64,000 nucleotides of DNA from Tilletia caries (GCA_032718865.1 JALUTQ010000038.1:496001-560000); one strand, 5' to 3'. Shown: positions 17,994 to 29,933, numbered from the stretch's first letter. The notes: generated by a model not told the origin, from the sequence alone. Made by a program: numbers and translations.

Positions 17994-18738
17994 GTGAGAT
18001 TAAGAAGCCGGAAGGTGTTCCCCTCGTTCGTTCCTGTCCGGCTTGGGTGCTTTAGCCCCGACGATTCACCTCGTTCAACGCCTTATATGCCAGCGAGAAG
18101 CACACATTATATACATACACGTAGTCACCGACCGATTCGCAATGTTCTTGTATGTACATAGCTTTGACGTAGATACTGCCTCTGATCATGATTTACGCAA
18201 CGTTATTGTCGATTCATAGCGATACATATTGCTTCACATGCAGGTTACTGGCATTATTATCTGCGATAGAACGATGGCATTGCCAGGAAGGTCATCGATA
18301 AAGAGAAATGGTGAAGAGGAATAAGGCGGTGACGAGAGGAGACGGGACGTTGGAAGCCTGGTGACGCCGATAGCGACCGGTGATTGCTCTGGATAATGAA
18401 TGGTCCCCCTCATACCTTGCCCTCAGCCCGCCGTCAGGTACATGTATCAGGCAGTAGCTTCTTCCGCCTTCTTGTACCTCTGTATGTATTTCGCACGTGG
18501 TTTTAGGCGCTGTTGGTATGTATCTGCTGAACGTTTGGTTGCGGAAAACGTTCGATGTGAATACATAACGTTTTGTTTGTGTATCTGCCTTTCAATGCGC
18601 ACACGTTACGCAGAAGAGAAAGAGATCATGCGCCCGGCTTCTCGCCGGCACAAGGCATATGAGGCCTTGAATGAGGCGAATCGTCGGGGCTAAAGCACCC
18701 AGGAACAAGGGGAACGACTTCCGGCTTCTGCATCTCAC
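17994..18738. repeat. Long imperfect inverted repeat (possible foldback element)
   Basis: Arms of about 100 bp at 17994-18094 and 18637-18738 are inverted copies of one another, beginning GTGAGAT at both outer ends, with about 540 bp between them. Each arm read outward ends with a similar peptide and stop (AYKALNEVNRRG and AYEALNEANRRG), so the arms may be two 3' ends of one mobile-element ORF placed back to back. I found no target duplication and no gene in the spacer. Confidence 0.6.
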
Positions 18739-19316
18739 GGAAGCCTGAAGGATGGAAGTCCGCAACTCTACCACCTCATTCAGTTGCAGTGTTGCACTGT
18801 TAGCCTGACTTACTCTCCGAGCGTGCGCTAACGTTCCCTGTAGCTCGGTTCGGTTGCTCATTCTTGGCTTCGTGCTGTGTTTTCTTTCATGTAACATCTT
18901 ATTAACGCTAGGCCAGCCCATAGCCCACGGCCCACCCAAGAGAGAAAATCCTCAGCCCGGAGTAGGTGTGGCGCGCGCAAGTCTCCGGCTGCTGCTCACC
19001 CCGAAATTCGCCCATGGGTCAAAGCCGCAACCCTTAACCCCCAAATGTGTAATGAATTGTGGCAATTGAGTACACGGCCCTCGCCTCTCACTTCGCCTCG
19101 GGTTCCCGTGGTAGTTATGCAGTCATCGAGGACCTCTGTTCCTAGGGCCGAAGCTCTTCCTGAAACGCATAAAAAAAAGGCAGTCTGATCTGGCTGAACT
19201 CTCAATCCTCCCTGTCCCACACCCAAACACCACCTTCACCAGCCTTCTTCGCTTTCCACTCCCGCCGTTCCTTCACTCTCCAGACTTTCACGCCTCAACT
19301 CCAAAGTCACGCCGAT
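18739..19316. other. Upstream region of the small secreted protein gene
   Basis: No gene is visible. An A-rich TATA-like sequence (CATAAAAAA, from about 19169) lies some 150 bp before the ATG at 19317. The stretch just before the ATG is C/T-rich, as in many fungal leaders. Confidence 0.4.
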
Positions 19317-19929
19317 ATGTTTTTCAGCCGTCTCATCACTTCTCTCGTCCTCGGCGCCGCTATGGTAGCTGCAGCTGCTGCCTCCAAGTCTCGAACAAGC
19401 ATTCAGCACGACTTCAAGGCCGGCTCGGCCGGCGACGATGGCGATTACATTTGGGAAGACATCAAAGGTGTCGTCGATAAGCTTGGCAAAGTCTCCGGCA
19501 ACGCGACGCTGGTATGGAAAGACGACTTCGTCGCATCGTCCTCGATCCTCAAGGTTCCTGGCTCGGATCTTCAGGCGTACACCAACTCGCGTGTAGACGA
19601 TGTGAGAGACGTTCCGTTGAAGTTCAAAGATGCCTCAGAACTTACTCCTTACAAATACTCCCTTCTACCAATCAAATCAGGAAGCCTACATTTCGGCCAA
19701 CACCACGACGTAAGTACTTGTTAGCCTCTTGCGACTTCTTGTTGCTCTCCAACTAGACGTACTGACAAGTATCCTCTCCATTCGTCAACCAGCAAGGGAG
19801 GTTGGGCCTTTTTCCGAGATCCAACTCAAGGAAGATGGCAAAGGGAGAGTGTTCATCAACTCCCCTCGCCCAATCGAATGCCGCAAGGGGAAGGGAGGCG
19901 AGAAGGGCGCCTGGATCTGCTCTTTCTGA
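19317..19929 (+). CDS. Small secreted protein of unknown function
   Basis: Exon 1 (19317-19709) begins with a signal peptide (MFFSRLITSLVLGAAMVAAAAA) and encodes a hydrophilic, Asp/Lys-rich domain (VWKDDFVAS...FKDASELTPYKYSLLP). A strong donor GTAAGT starts at 19710, with a branch point CTGAC near 19772 and an acceptor CCAG at 19791-19792. The downstream coding-like frame (GPFSEIQLKEDGKGRVF ... ECRKGKGGEKGAWICSF, stop at 19929) is not in phase with that donor/acceptor pair. It fits if a weak donor GTTAGC at 19720 or an acceptor at 19799-19800 is used. The protein would be about 175 residues. No family is recognised. Confidence 0.6.
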
Positions 19930-20615
19930 AAGGCAGGCGCCCAGCTGCGCACGTCGTCAGAGCTACCGGCTGCAGGCTCCCATATTGGTCGCCCGGGATT
20001 TGAAGCACAGTCCCACTTTCCCCCATCTTCCTCCAGCTTCCAATGATTTTGACCATTCTGCTTCGTACTTCCGTCTTTTCTTTTCCTCTGGTGGAGACAT
20101 CTTCAGCCTCTTGTATCCATCGTCATTTCCTCTTCTACCGACGCGATCCAGCGCCGTCTTCGAGATAGGATATGAAGCACCTTTTTTCCCTTTCCATTGC
20201 CAGAGGCTGACGTCGTCAGAAGTGGGACCATTGATTGTCGCTTGGAGCTGGTGGGAATGGAGCCAGCTACTGGTGTAGAGAGACCTCAAAAAGGAGGAGA
20301 TCGATGAGCAAAGGTGAGCAAATCCAGCTGCCCGGAGGAAAGAGGAGGAGTTGAGAAGACTCTAGCACCGTATACTCACTTATGTATGTACACAGGGTCA
20401 CTCGAGACCCCTTTTCAGATTGTCACTTGTCGATTCAATTGCAAATTGTCATGTGTATAGTTGGTGGCGCATCAAACACTTCGAGCAGGTGAAAGAACCG
20501 AGGTTCGAGAATACATGTGTTTGAACTATGCCCACGCCACCTGAAGGATACCAGCGTGCTCACTCTCTGGAAGCGGAAATTTTGGGGGCGAATATCGATG
20601 AGGATGCGTCAGGCA
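19930..20615. other. Intergenic, convergent 3' ends
   Basis: The stretch separates the secreted protein gene (+) from the GH45 gene (-). An open + strand frame continues to 20278 but is not protein-like. Nothing else is recognisable. Confidence 0.4.
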
Positions 20616-21647
20616 TCAAACTTGCAGAGCCTCGGGTGCATCGGCCAGCATGTGGTCGTCGTGGCGGACACAACCACTGATCTTGGTCAAAGCTGCAGGG
20701 CACTTGACGCGCTCGGCGCTCTGGGTCGTCTGAAGACCCTTTCGGCTGTCGAAGGTTCTGAACCTCTGTAGACTCGACATCATGAGCGCGTGAGCAAGAG
20801 TATATCTTTTTGCAGCTTTGGAGCTGCGAGCCTGAGGGTCCAGCACAGAAGAACACTCACCCAGAGACATCCTGGATGAAGGCTCGCAGGAAGCTGAGTG
20901 CATTCGCTGGCAGCTTTGATTCCCCCATTCCGTTGACCCCAGCCGTCAGGGGGGCTGTTGTATTCGGAGACACACCCGTTGAAGTCGCCAACTCCTCCTG
21001 AGGAAAAAGCAGAAGTTAAGTTTCGCACATGATGTTTGTAGTAGTAAGATCAAGTAGCTCACCTCCCGGGACCTGAAGGTCGAATTGACCGTCGCTGAGG
21101 CTTCCTCCCTCGTTCAGCACCTGAGTGATCAGCACCAATCCGGGCTGCTGATGTGTCGTGAGTCGGTAGCAGCCGCAAAGGTAATCGGGCGGATTCATGT
21201 TGCCGTTGTTGGCTCGCGCGGAGAAGACATATCCGACGTTGCCGATGGAGAAGGGCTGATAGTTTGTGCACTGATACCAGCCAGGAGAAGAACGTATCAT
21301 CAGCAGCAGACAATCTGAAGATCTTTATGCTTTGAGATATGCTCACAGTGTAGGCGGGACCTCCACCGCAAATGCTTTGAGCGTTGTGGTCGCTCAAGCG
21401 GGTCAGACCATCCCGAGCACAGGAATGAGCCGGAGCAGAGACTGGAGCGGCGTTCGGCCAGGCCGCCGACGGCTTGCAGCAATCCCCTGTCAAGAACGTT
21501 CGCAGAGTCAGCCAGACCATCTTGAAAGCATGACAAGGCTGGTAGCTCACAGTACATCGTAAGAGGCCCGGAAGGAAGCCACTCCCCAGCGACGGTGGCA
21601 GCAAGGAGGAGGAAAGGCAAAAGCAGGGAGATGAGGAGAGAGGTCAT
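20616..21647 (-). CDS. Secreted GH45 endo-beta-1,4-glucanase (cellulase)
   Basis: Five exons join in phase: 21551-21647, 21347-21486, 21063-21270, 20861-20997 and 20616-20765, giving 243 residues. A signal peptide (MTSLLISLLLPFLLLAATVAG) is followed directly by the GH45 catalytic domain and no cellulose-binding module. Family marks are WDCCKPS (catalytic Asp34), the Cys-rich ICGGGPAYTC, DYLCGCYRLT, QFDLQVPGGGVGDFNGC (catalytic Asp143 of FDL) and HPGCLWRF. By recalled Humicola insolens Cel45A numbering these match Asp10 and Asp121, while the auxiliary Asp114 position is Ser136 here. The enzyme cleaves internal cellulose bonds outside the cell, probably for plant cell-wall or biofilm degradation. 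Introns are 60-100 nt. Confidence 0.92.
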
Positions 21648-23281
21648 TTTGTGATCGTTGGAGATAGAGTGGGAGGATCGGCAGTGCGAGGAAGAGATGG
21701 GGCGTGAACTCCTTCAGCTCCAAAAGGCTACGGGTCCCCCGCTTTTGTACCTTTGACTCACCTTGAGTTACCAGAGAAAGGCTGAGAACGTCGGAGCAAC
21801 GAATGCAAGCTTCAGCCTTCCGCGCTTTTCCACTGTCGATGCCGCGGCGGCACCGTCGGCATCCTTTGTTCCCCTCGGAGAGAGCCCTCTCGTTTAGGCC
21901 CATGACCCTTCGGCCTTCGCAAGTCCCTGCCAACACCCTGAAATTCGTGGCGTCCGCCGAGAGCGCAAAAGTGCGTCAGAAGACCGTTCGAGTTGCCGAT
22001 GCTGGACATCGTGGGGCCGGCGAAAGTCTTCTGCCGCACGCGGGCCTCGGATGTGTTTGTGGCATGGAGAAAACATGCCCTGTATGGGTGCCATATGTGC
22101 TTGACACGGTGTTGACGGTGGACGTGCGGCTGGTAAGATCCCGGAAGCGGAGAACTTCCAGCATTCCTGACGTGATGAGTCGGACCGTGGTTCGTCTCTG
22201 ATAGTGGTGAGGAGGAGGCGCGGGTTCGGATCCCCGATCGCCTGGCTTGTGACTTGCCCGTCCACGGTGCCGAAATTCCAGGTCATGGGATCTTCAACAG
22301 CGCTCGATTGAACAAGTCACATATACAGTAGCTTTTGTGAACGGCGTGACCCTGGAAAAGGGGACATGGCCGAGCGGCAGATGCCGGGGCGACGCTGATA
22401 TCCGGCGGATGAAGCTTGTCGACATCGTTCTGCTCCCCTGGCATTAATCGGAGCGAAGCTGACAGTTGGGTGGGTGGATCAAGTAAACCTCACTTACTAA
22501 AGAGAACGAAACGTGAAAACATTCGACGAATTAGCCTCATTGACTCAGGCGTGTCTATGCGGTCGCGGCAACGGCGTTGCCGCAGTGTCACGTGGCAAAT
22601 TTATCGGCCGAGATGAATTCAATTAGAGAGCAGACAGAGACACCGCGATAGACAGCCTGAGAACACTTGTAAGGAGCTACCCGGACTGCCACCTCCGCAG
22701 GGGACTTAGACAAAATTGACCGAATCCACCACTCACATACCTGACCCCTCGTCACACTTCATCCTCGCACCTCGACCAAACTCACGATGAGCACATACGC
22801 ATACTGTCATCCTCTCAAGCATCCTATCTGCGCGCTGCTGCTTGGTTAGTTCGGAGGATTGCGTCCACTGACCTCCTCCTCTTGTCTCCGCAGTGCGCAG
22901 TATTCAAACTCCTCACATCCAGCTGACAGCTCCCAAGTCCCACTTTTTGTTTCCTTTCTCATACAGCTAACATCTGCTACACTTCCGCTTATCTTCTTTG
23001 AGCCCTTTGCCTCTCGCGCCCAACACGACGCGTACCTAGATGTCGCTGCTTGCTCAATGCTCTCGTCTTCCTTGTCCTCCCCTTCTGCATTCCTCTCACA
23101 GGTCACAACGTCTACTTGCTTCTCTCCCTTTGCAGTTTGCCTTTCTTACACCGATCGCAGGGCCCTCCACAACTTCAAGGTATGTGTGCCCATCCACCTT
23201 CGGCTGCCGCAGATCTTCTCACTCACTCACTCACTCACTCACTTCTCGTTCACGTTGACAGACTCATCAACCAGGCTAGCC
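21648..23281. other. Intergenic region, no confident gene
   Basis: No conserved protein was seen on either strand. Around 22150-22250 there is a pol III B-box-like GGTTCGGATCC without a foldable tRNA. From about 22780 the + strand looks like a 5' leader with candidate introns (for example GTATGT from 23179 to TTGACAG near 23272). Confidence 0.35.
23221..23242. repeat. (ACTC)n microsatellite
   Basis: This is a run of five ACTC units inside a candidate 5'-UTR intron. Confidence 0.8.
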
Positions 23282-23467
23282 ATGACCGGTGTTCTCCTGC
23301 AATCTCGAGCGAGCCGCTGTCGGTCCTCCGGCCTCCCACTTACACAGCACACTCGTTCTCACTTCTCGAGCCAGAAGAACGTCTTTCACCTATTCATTGT
23401 TGGCACTTGGCATAGCATTTATCTGCAATCCACTTCATCGTTTTTCAATGTCCAATATGCTGTCTGA
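23282..23467 (+). CDS. Possible small protein with mitochondrial presequence-like N-terminus
   Basis: ATG 23282 follows two plausible leader introns. The first 31 residues (MTGVLLQSRASRCRSSGLP then LTQHTRSHFSSQ) contain several Arg, many Ser and no acidic residue, as in mitochondrial targeting signals. A neighbouring frame over 23370-23474 reads more like a membrane segment (SFTYSLLALGIAFI ... HRFSMSNMLSEG), so a frameshift or missed splice is possible. No family is recognised and it may not be a gene. Confidence 0.25.
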   Translation: MTGVLLQSRASRCRSSGLPLTQHTRSHFSSQKNVFHLFIVGTWHSIYLQSTSSFFNVQYAV

Positions 23468-24280
23468 AGGCTGAGAGTAAGGAGCAGAAGCAAGCTAGAA
23501 ATGTACATAGGTAGACAGTGGTGGATTGCGGTCTATTTCGTCTAAGTTCTGTGTGGAAATGGCAGTCCGGGTCGCTCCTTGCAAGTGTGCTCAGGCGTGT
23601 TTGTGCACGCCGCGGCTTCTGGCCATTGAGCAATTCATTACGGCCGAGAGAGCATCACGTGAGCGACATTACAGCACACACACACGCCTGAGTTTCTGAG
23701 GCTATCGACGAATAGAATTTTCAAAATCTATCGTACTCAGCCCTTTAGTTTCCCACGCCCACCTCGTTCTGAGGAGGAACTCCTTCCGCCCTGCATGCCA
23801 CTTCCTATACACTCGTCGGTAATCACTAATGAATCACCATCTCGATTGGTGCGCAGGCAAACAGGAACTTTCTGTGGAGCGCACGAGGTCAAGCGAGTTG
23901 GAGAGCGCTCCGAGCGGCCGACGAGTCCGTCTCATTATGGCAGCTCGGCCTTCGACTCGGCGCAGACACGTCATCTCGGAAAAAGCTGAGGCTTTCTGGT
24001 GAGAAGGGTTAGAGAAAGCCGAAGGGAGAATTTGCAAGTTCTGCGGATCGATTCACCAGGGTAAACATGAGCGTTACGGCACTTATGTATCATGATTTGA
24101 ATTGATTTGAAGTTTCGGATCGTAATTTTGTTCGTGACGCTTGACGAAGGCGAACGTGTGTACGATGCGGACACTACTTGGCAGAAGTGGAAGTGGGATT
24201 AAAGACATCGACACTGGTATAGACTTCGGACCAAGGAGACGGACGCAACTGAAAAGTGTTCGAGGGAAGATGCACTGGCA
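23468..24280. other. Intergenic region
   Basis: No gene or repeat was recognised. It is the 3' side of the MFS carrier gene. Confidence 0.4.
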
Positions 24281-26295
24281 CTACGCAGTCTCGAGCTTGA
24301 GGTCGTCCTGGCCTTTAGTCTCGCCGCGCTCGACATCCTGCCGGATGGCTTCGACCTCGAGGTTGTTGCGACGCTGTTGAATCTCCGCGTTGGCGGCTGC
24401 GGATTGAAGAGGGCCGACAGCAGCGTAGAGCTCGTCGACTTCTTCCAGCGCCAGACCTTTCGTCTCGTAGATCGTAAAGAAGGCGAAGAGGGAGGCGATG
24501 AAGCAGGTGCTTCCCCTGTGGTGGAGGTCCAAGTGTTGAGAAAGGTGTTAGTGTTAGGATTCCTCGATTCACAACGTTGCAGGAGAGCGCACCAGATAAA
24601 GAAGACACGGGTTCCAAGGCCCGCCTATACGTAGGAAAGTGTGCGAGCAGAGTCGGCGGAACGGAAGGACGCGTGATGTGAGTGGAGCGGGGTTCGATGG
24701 GGGTATGGGGCAGGGAACATCAACGTCAGTGTAAAGGCCCTCTACAATTATCAGAGAAAGTGAAACTCACGTAGCCAGGCCCCTTCTGGACGAGGTAAGG
24801 CGTGGCGTACCCAATGGCAAAGTTCCACAGCCAGTTGGAAGCGACACAGAGCGACAGAGCCTTGGCGCGGATGGCGAGCGGGAAGGTCTCACCACAGACG
24901 ACCCACGCTCCGGGACCCCAAGTGGCAGCGAAAGCGGCGATGTAGAGACAGACGAAAGCGACGAGAGACCGACCGGCTGCCGCATCGCTCGATGGCCTCG
25001 TCGTTCCGATGATGGCGACGATGTATTCGCAGACAGTCATCCACAGGGCACCGTAGAACAGGAGGGGTCGCCGTCCGAACCTCTCCATTCCCCACATGCC
25101 TGGAACGGTTGAAACGACATTGACGACGTTGGAGATGATCGTGAAGACGAAGGGGTCGCTGTTGGGCAGCGCTGACTGGAAGAACGTGGTCCCTGTGTAA
25201 TGAATGAAGGGTGTCAGTCCCTGTTTCCCTTCCCTGCTCGAACACGTCAGCACGCAGTGGCTCACCGTAGTAGAAGATGAAGTTGATCCCGCTGAGTTGC
25301 TGCCAAGCCTGGAGGGAGATTCCGGTCAAAGTTCGAGCGAGGTACTTGCGTTCCCTCTTGAAGCAATCGGCGTAGCTGTCTGTGGAGACGGACAGCTCGA
25401 TCTGTAGGTTGTTTTCGATCAGGTACGCCTCGGCTTGGACGACCTCGTCGTCTACGGTGGTGGAGAACATGCGAGCGAGGACCTTGCAGGCATCCTCTCG
25501 TCGTTGGCGTTTGATCAGCCAGCGTGGCGATTCTTTTGGCAGTGAGGGTAGATGCAGATTTCAGCTTAGTGGATGTAGATGGATGGAATGCAAATGTAGC
25601 AACTTACCAGGAAGGAGGAAAAACAAGAAGGCCAGGAGAGCACCGAAGGCCAGTTGGATGGCGATTGGGATGCGGTAGCATGCTGTGCCGTTGATGTTGG
25701 ACGTGGCCTTGTTGACGATGGCTGCAATGAGCAGTCCGATCGTGATGCTCCACTGGAAAGCAGACACGACAGCGCCGCGAATCCACCTCGGCGCCGTCTC
25801 GGACTGGTACATGGGCACAATGGTGGAGACGATACCGACACCGAGTCCGGCCACGACACGACCGCCAGCGAAGAGGGGGACCGAGGTCGAAGCCGTCTGC
25901 ATGATGACACCAACGGAGAAGATGACCAAAGCGACCCATACACCTCCGCGGCGACCGAGTGCGTCAGAAAGAGGAGCACCCATGAGCGAACCACAGAACG
26001 TGCCGAGGGACAGTATGGACGTGACGAGGGACTGGTGCCCAGTGGAAAGGTCGTAGCCGGGCTTGAGGTTGTCGAGATCGAAATTGGACGGGATGTTTAC
26101 AGGCCAGAAGGAGCCGAACGTTCTGCGGAAGTACTCCATCGCCAGCACGCCGGAGATCGTACCCGTGTCATAGCCGTAGAGGAAGCCACCGAACGCGGCA
26201 GCGACGCCGATCATGATGGCTGGAATGGACTGCTTGAAGGTGGCCGGCTTGACCACTGGCAGATTGGTCTGCACGGCTTCTGTGATGACGGGCAT
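24281..26295 (-). CDS. MFS sugar transporter (hexose/quinate-type)
   Basis: Five exons: 25608-26295, 25266-25532, 24771-25192, 24593-24624 and 24281-24515, all phases consistent, 547 residues. It is a twelve-helix proton/sugar carrier of the plasma membrane. Family marks are GGFLYGYDTG in helix 1, the D-x-x-GRR loop (DALGRRGG), the central PESPRWL split by intron 1, the helix-7 block QLSGINFIFYYGT split by intron 2, FGRRPLL, and the C-terminal ETKGLALEEVDELY. Exon 4 is only 32 nt and uses an unusual GTGCGC donor. The start is the ATG before MPVITEAVQTNLP; the open frame upstream of it is leader. The specific sugar cannot be told from sequence. Confidence 0.9.
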
Positions 26296-27405
26296 GGTTG
26301 GAAGCTTGGTGGGATCGTGTGAGGGCTTTTGGGTAGGAGGGTGTGGATTAGGGGAAGGCTTGATTGGAAGAGGACTCGAGGGCAAGGATGTCGCCTTGGA
26401 CGTCGTGCAATAGACGGTAGAGTTCAAGTGGGGAGGGAGGAGCGGGAACGTTCGTGGGGAGGTACTGAGTGGGCACGAAGGGGAAGAGTGGAGACTGCGT
26501 CTCTTTAAGTAGGGCAGAGAGTATGACTGGCTCTCATAACGTACCTCCGCAGGCCTCGGCTCGTCCGTACTTCGGTCTCCTTACCCCGCGCTTAGAAACG
26601 CGGAGCACCGCAATGAGACGTCGAATGCGATGTGGGGACGTGGGGTTGTCCTGCTTTGCTTGCTCTTCTGAGTTGCTGATGCAGAGCATGCTGTTCAGGC
26701 GTGATGAGGCCTGACCGGGCTGAAATGGAGACCCGTCGTTCATCGCAACAGGACTCAGGAACCTGCCTGCTCGATCCAAGCTCGGTTGTCGCACGGTCGA
26801 GTGCCTGTGGGCTGTGAGGGTCTCATCACATTTCCTGGATCGCGCGGTGGGGTGACAGGGGGGGCAAATTGTGCACGCTCAACTCCGGAGTGTTGCGCTC
26901 TACGAGGGGTACTCCGATGCGTTGCGGCCGTCCCATATTCGTCCTCACTTCAGTCAGGGGCATAACTACATGAGCAGCAAGTATGTCGTCGATGTCCGAA
27001 CAGAAGGGCCCAGACATTCTGCTCACAAAATTACAACTCATAAGGCAGAATGAGGGTGAATGGATCGTGATGAGGGTCTGAAGTGGAATGAGAAATCGGG
27101 AGGCTGAGGACGGAAGTCGCCGGTCAGTGCAGTCAGAAGTCAGAAGGCGCGGTCTTGCTCGGAAATGTCACCCAAGTGAGGAGTCCGAATATGAGGCGAT
27201 CGTTTTTATGGGGTAGTGCACTGCTCCTTGGTTTGGGCCGTTTTGAGCGTGACTTCCAGCTAAAGCCGCAACGCGCATGGCTCTCCAAAAACCGACCGCT
27301 CCGCATTGATTGAGTGATCATCCAGCTTTCCCACGCTGCATGCAGAGAAGTGTGAGCGTTCCAATTCGTTCGAAGAGTGTCGATTTCGTACGCCGCTTTG
27401 GTTTG
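26296..27405. other. Intergenic: MFS promoter side and POL31 3' side
   Basis: This is 1.1 kb without a recognisable gene, RNA or repeat. The first 200 bp left of 26500 are C-rich on the minus strand, as expected for the MFS leader. Confidence 0.4.
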
Positions 27406-29630
27406 CTACAATGCTGAGCATACGTTGACAAGTTCACACTCCAGTGTTCGTAGGTTGACCAGCACGACATCGCCGCTCTGACTGAAACGTGGAAGGAGGA
27501 CGACGCGCGTCTGATGGCCGTCTGGGTCTGATGACAAAAGAATCGCGACGAGTGGGGTCTTAGCATGCAGAACAAGTTCGCACAGAAGGCATATGACTTA
27601 CTTTCATAGAGCGTCGTTGCGAATGCTGGCTGATTGCCGATGAAGTAGATGTCCGGCGTCTCGCGAATTAAGAAAGGATCATCCGTGTTGAATGGGTAGC
27701 ACCCTAAGCGTTGTGATCGTGCAAAGATGTAAAGGTCAGTCACGCGGCGACACCGGCAATCAAGATGGAGTGCTTGGTCACGTACAGAGCGTATCGGGTG
27801 CTGTGGGCGCGACGTGACCCCAATCCAATGTCCGGGCAGCCATGTGAATTCGCGCATCATCCCCTTCCTCAGCATACTTGAAGATGTCGTCCAGATTTTG
27901 TCCCGATGTTCCCAGTATTCTGAAGGACAAACCGACCAGATCAGAAGCGGCCAAGTCAGCCCTTCCCTAATCTGCCACTGGAATTCGATAGCACCAGACT
28001 CACCTCCGTCCGCCCACACCAAACCACGCCGGGTTTGTGACTCTTCTACAGTTAGCGAACCGGCTTGCGCGAGGTAACAGTGCAAAATGAATCGGTTGTT
28101 GCGGTAGAGCGAGGGACGTCGGATCTCGTTCGCCGGGCAAGATGAAGACGTCCATACTTGCCGAAAGGTCGGTCAGGAATTGGTCGAGGTCGAGGGTGGG
28201 ACGGGCTGTTGACGCAGCCGCAGCCGCAGCTCCATATTTGTGCTGTTGAGCGTAGACGATTGTCGTAAAGAAGGAAGTTTGTTAGGACCTGCAGGAGACC
28301 TGCGTCTTTCGCTTCTTTTTACATGAGCTGGGTATGAGAGTACGTACCGTTTTGCGTTCCTCGTCAATTCTGATCGGTTTCGCCATTGAATTCCCTGCCA
28401 CAACAAGTCCGACGATGTTGGTACTTTGCGAGCGCTCGTCCTCGTCGCCGATCTCTCCGGTAAGCCATTCTGTCAGTAGCTGGGCTCGTACGTCCGGTGG
28501 GATGGGGGCGACATCGGCATGCCCATTAGCTTGCCTTGCAACGGGAGTCTCGTCGCTCTCCGTTTTTGCAATGGAGCCGCTGGCAACATCGGTGTCGCTG
28601 GTGGACGATGGACCCAGATCCAAGCCACTGACCAATGCAAGCCACCGATCTCTCCCACCATCTTCCTTCATGGTCACGTCCCCGTCCTCCTCGTCTTCGT
28701 CTTCCTCCTTCTTGCTGACCCTTTCCGGTTCTGTCAGAGGCTTGGATGGTGGTAGGCAGGGGAACATGACGTCTGCTACTGTGAAATCGCCATGTCTTGT
28801 TTCTGTGCCCAAGACGGCGACGACTATGCCTGACAGGTGCAACGTCTCTTCTGTCAGTATCACAACAAAGTGGTCAAGTCAGGGGACGGAGGGCACACAC
28901 CTGTGACACACATGCTCCGCAACTGAGCCTCGTGACCCCATTTAAGTGGCTCTCCGACAAGCCGAATGCGTCCGCTCTCGTCTTCGAGGTAGAGCTCGTC
29001 TCGATCCCGATCTACGTACTTCTCCCGAAGGGGCTGAGGAGGAAGCCATGCCTGCGAGCAGTGAAAGAGGGCGGTCATCTGAGTACATCGCATTCAGCAA
29101 TAGCTATTAATTGAAGCACTCACCTCTCTGCTGAGATCCTCAAGGACGTCTGGCTTGAGCGGCATGGCGCAGTAGATCGTTCCGATGATGAAGCATACCT
29201 CGCCCTGGTTGATGTCGAGTATCCGCTTGACGTGCTTGGGTGGGTCAAATGCAGCCTCCTGAGTAGAGCTCATCGAGGCTGATGGATCTGCGACGCCGTT
29301 CCCCTTCGCAGCATCGACCTCCTCCTCCTCCTCCATCTTGTCCTCGTCGCCGTCCTCTTCGTCCGGATCGAGCTCGAGCTGGGACTGGCTCTCGCTGCGG
29401 ATCTGGGTATGCACCCGTTCGGCCACATCGGCCTCTGCCCACTTTGCAGAGGCGCGCTGCTCTACCCGCTTGCGCAGGACGCGGAGGCGGTAGTCGTAGA
29501 GGGCTGCGAACTGTCGGCCATAGAGACGAGTGCCGAGGGGACAGAGCAGACGATCGGACTGGGCTGGCAGCGGGTCAATGCCGGCAGCCTGGCGGTGGAG
29601 GACGTCGTGCTGCGCTGCTGCAGACGGCAT
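27406..29630 (-). CDS. POL31: DNA polymerase delta small (B) subunit
   Basis: Seven exons: 29124-29630, 28901-29051, 28348-28850, 28004-28242, 27786-27919, 27602-27703 and 27406-27527, giving 585 residues with every junction in phase. It is the regulatory subunit of replicative polymerase delta (POLD2/Cdc1/Pol31) in the nucleus. Recognisable blocks are GEVCFIIGTIYCAMPLKP, the OB-fold, the inactive phosphoesterase region with VFILPGERDPTSLALPQQP, TNPAWFGVGG, ILGTSGQNLDDIFKY, APTAPDTLWCYPF and DIYFIGNQPAF. An acidic insert (EEDEDEEDGDVTMKEDGG) lies in the OB region. The first acceptor was chosen because LSRE-AWLPPQP then matches the family spacing. The gene is divergent from the COX16-ERV1 gene. 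Confidence 0.92.
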
Positions 29631-29933
29631 CGCGAGCGAGTATACAGTGAGGCGAGTCGCGTCTGCTGAGCACGTCCTTGTGCGTGAGTGCGTGAGCGAG
29701 GAGCGAGTACCAGATAGATCGTTCTTCCCACCGCAACACTATGGAACGCGTCGCGTCGCGTCCCGTCTTCGAAGCGCGTCAAGGTCAGCGTGGGAAGTCA
29801 GCATGAGGAAGGAGCATTACATGGCCTCCACCTTCGCGCAGCATACACTCGCTCGCCCATCAGCAACAGCGCCAAGCTCGCGCCGCGCCCAGTCGACATC
29901 AACGCCCGAACGCCCGCCCGAACGCCCGCCCCA
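29631..29933. promoter_or_regulatory. Shared divergent promoter of POL31 and COX16-ERV1
   Basis: About 300 bp separates the two start codons, so both genes must take their promoters from here. No TATA box is obvious. Confidence 0.45.

Noticed and set aside
19802..20278. 158-codon + strand frame after the small secreted protein gene
   Set aside because: It is the frame reached by the canonical splice junction but has no protein-like composition; the shorter frame ending at 19929 looks coding.
20616..21063. Loss of a catalytic Asp in the GH45 signature GVGDFNGC
   Set aside because: I first took the Asn in this block as a lost catalytic residue. The catalytic acid is the Asp of the preceding QFDL, which is present, so the enzyme should be active.
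22140..22260. tRNA-like B-box GGTTCGGATCC preceded by an A-box-like GATAGTGGTGAGG
   Set aside because: The spacing is too short and no acceptor or anticodon stem can be paired, so I do not call a tRNA; it could be a decayed pol III relic.
22370..22400. TGGCCGAGCGGC resembling the D-arm of a tRNA-Ser/Leu
   Set aside because: No T-arm or acceptor stem follows at the right distance.
29094..29650. + strand open frames opposite POL31 exon 1
   Set aside because: They are antisense to a well-supported exon, Arg/Pro-rich, and without homology.
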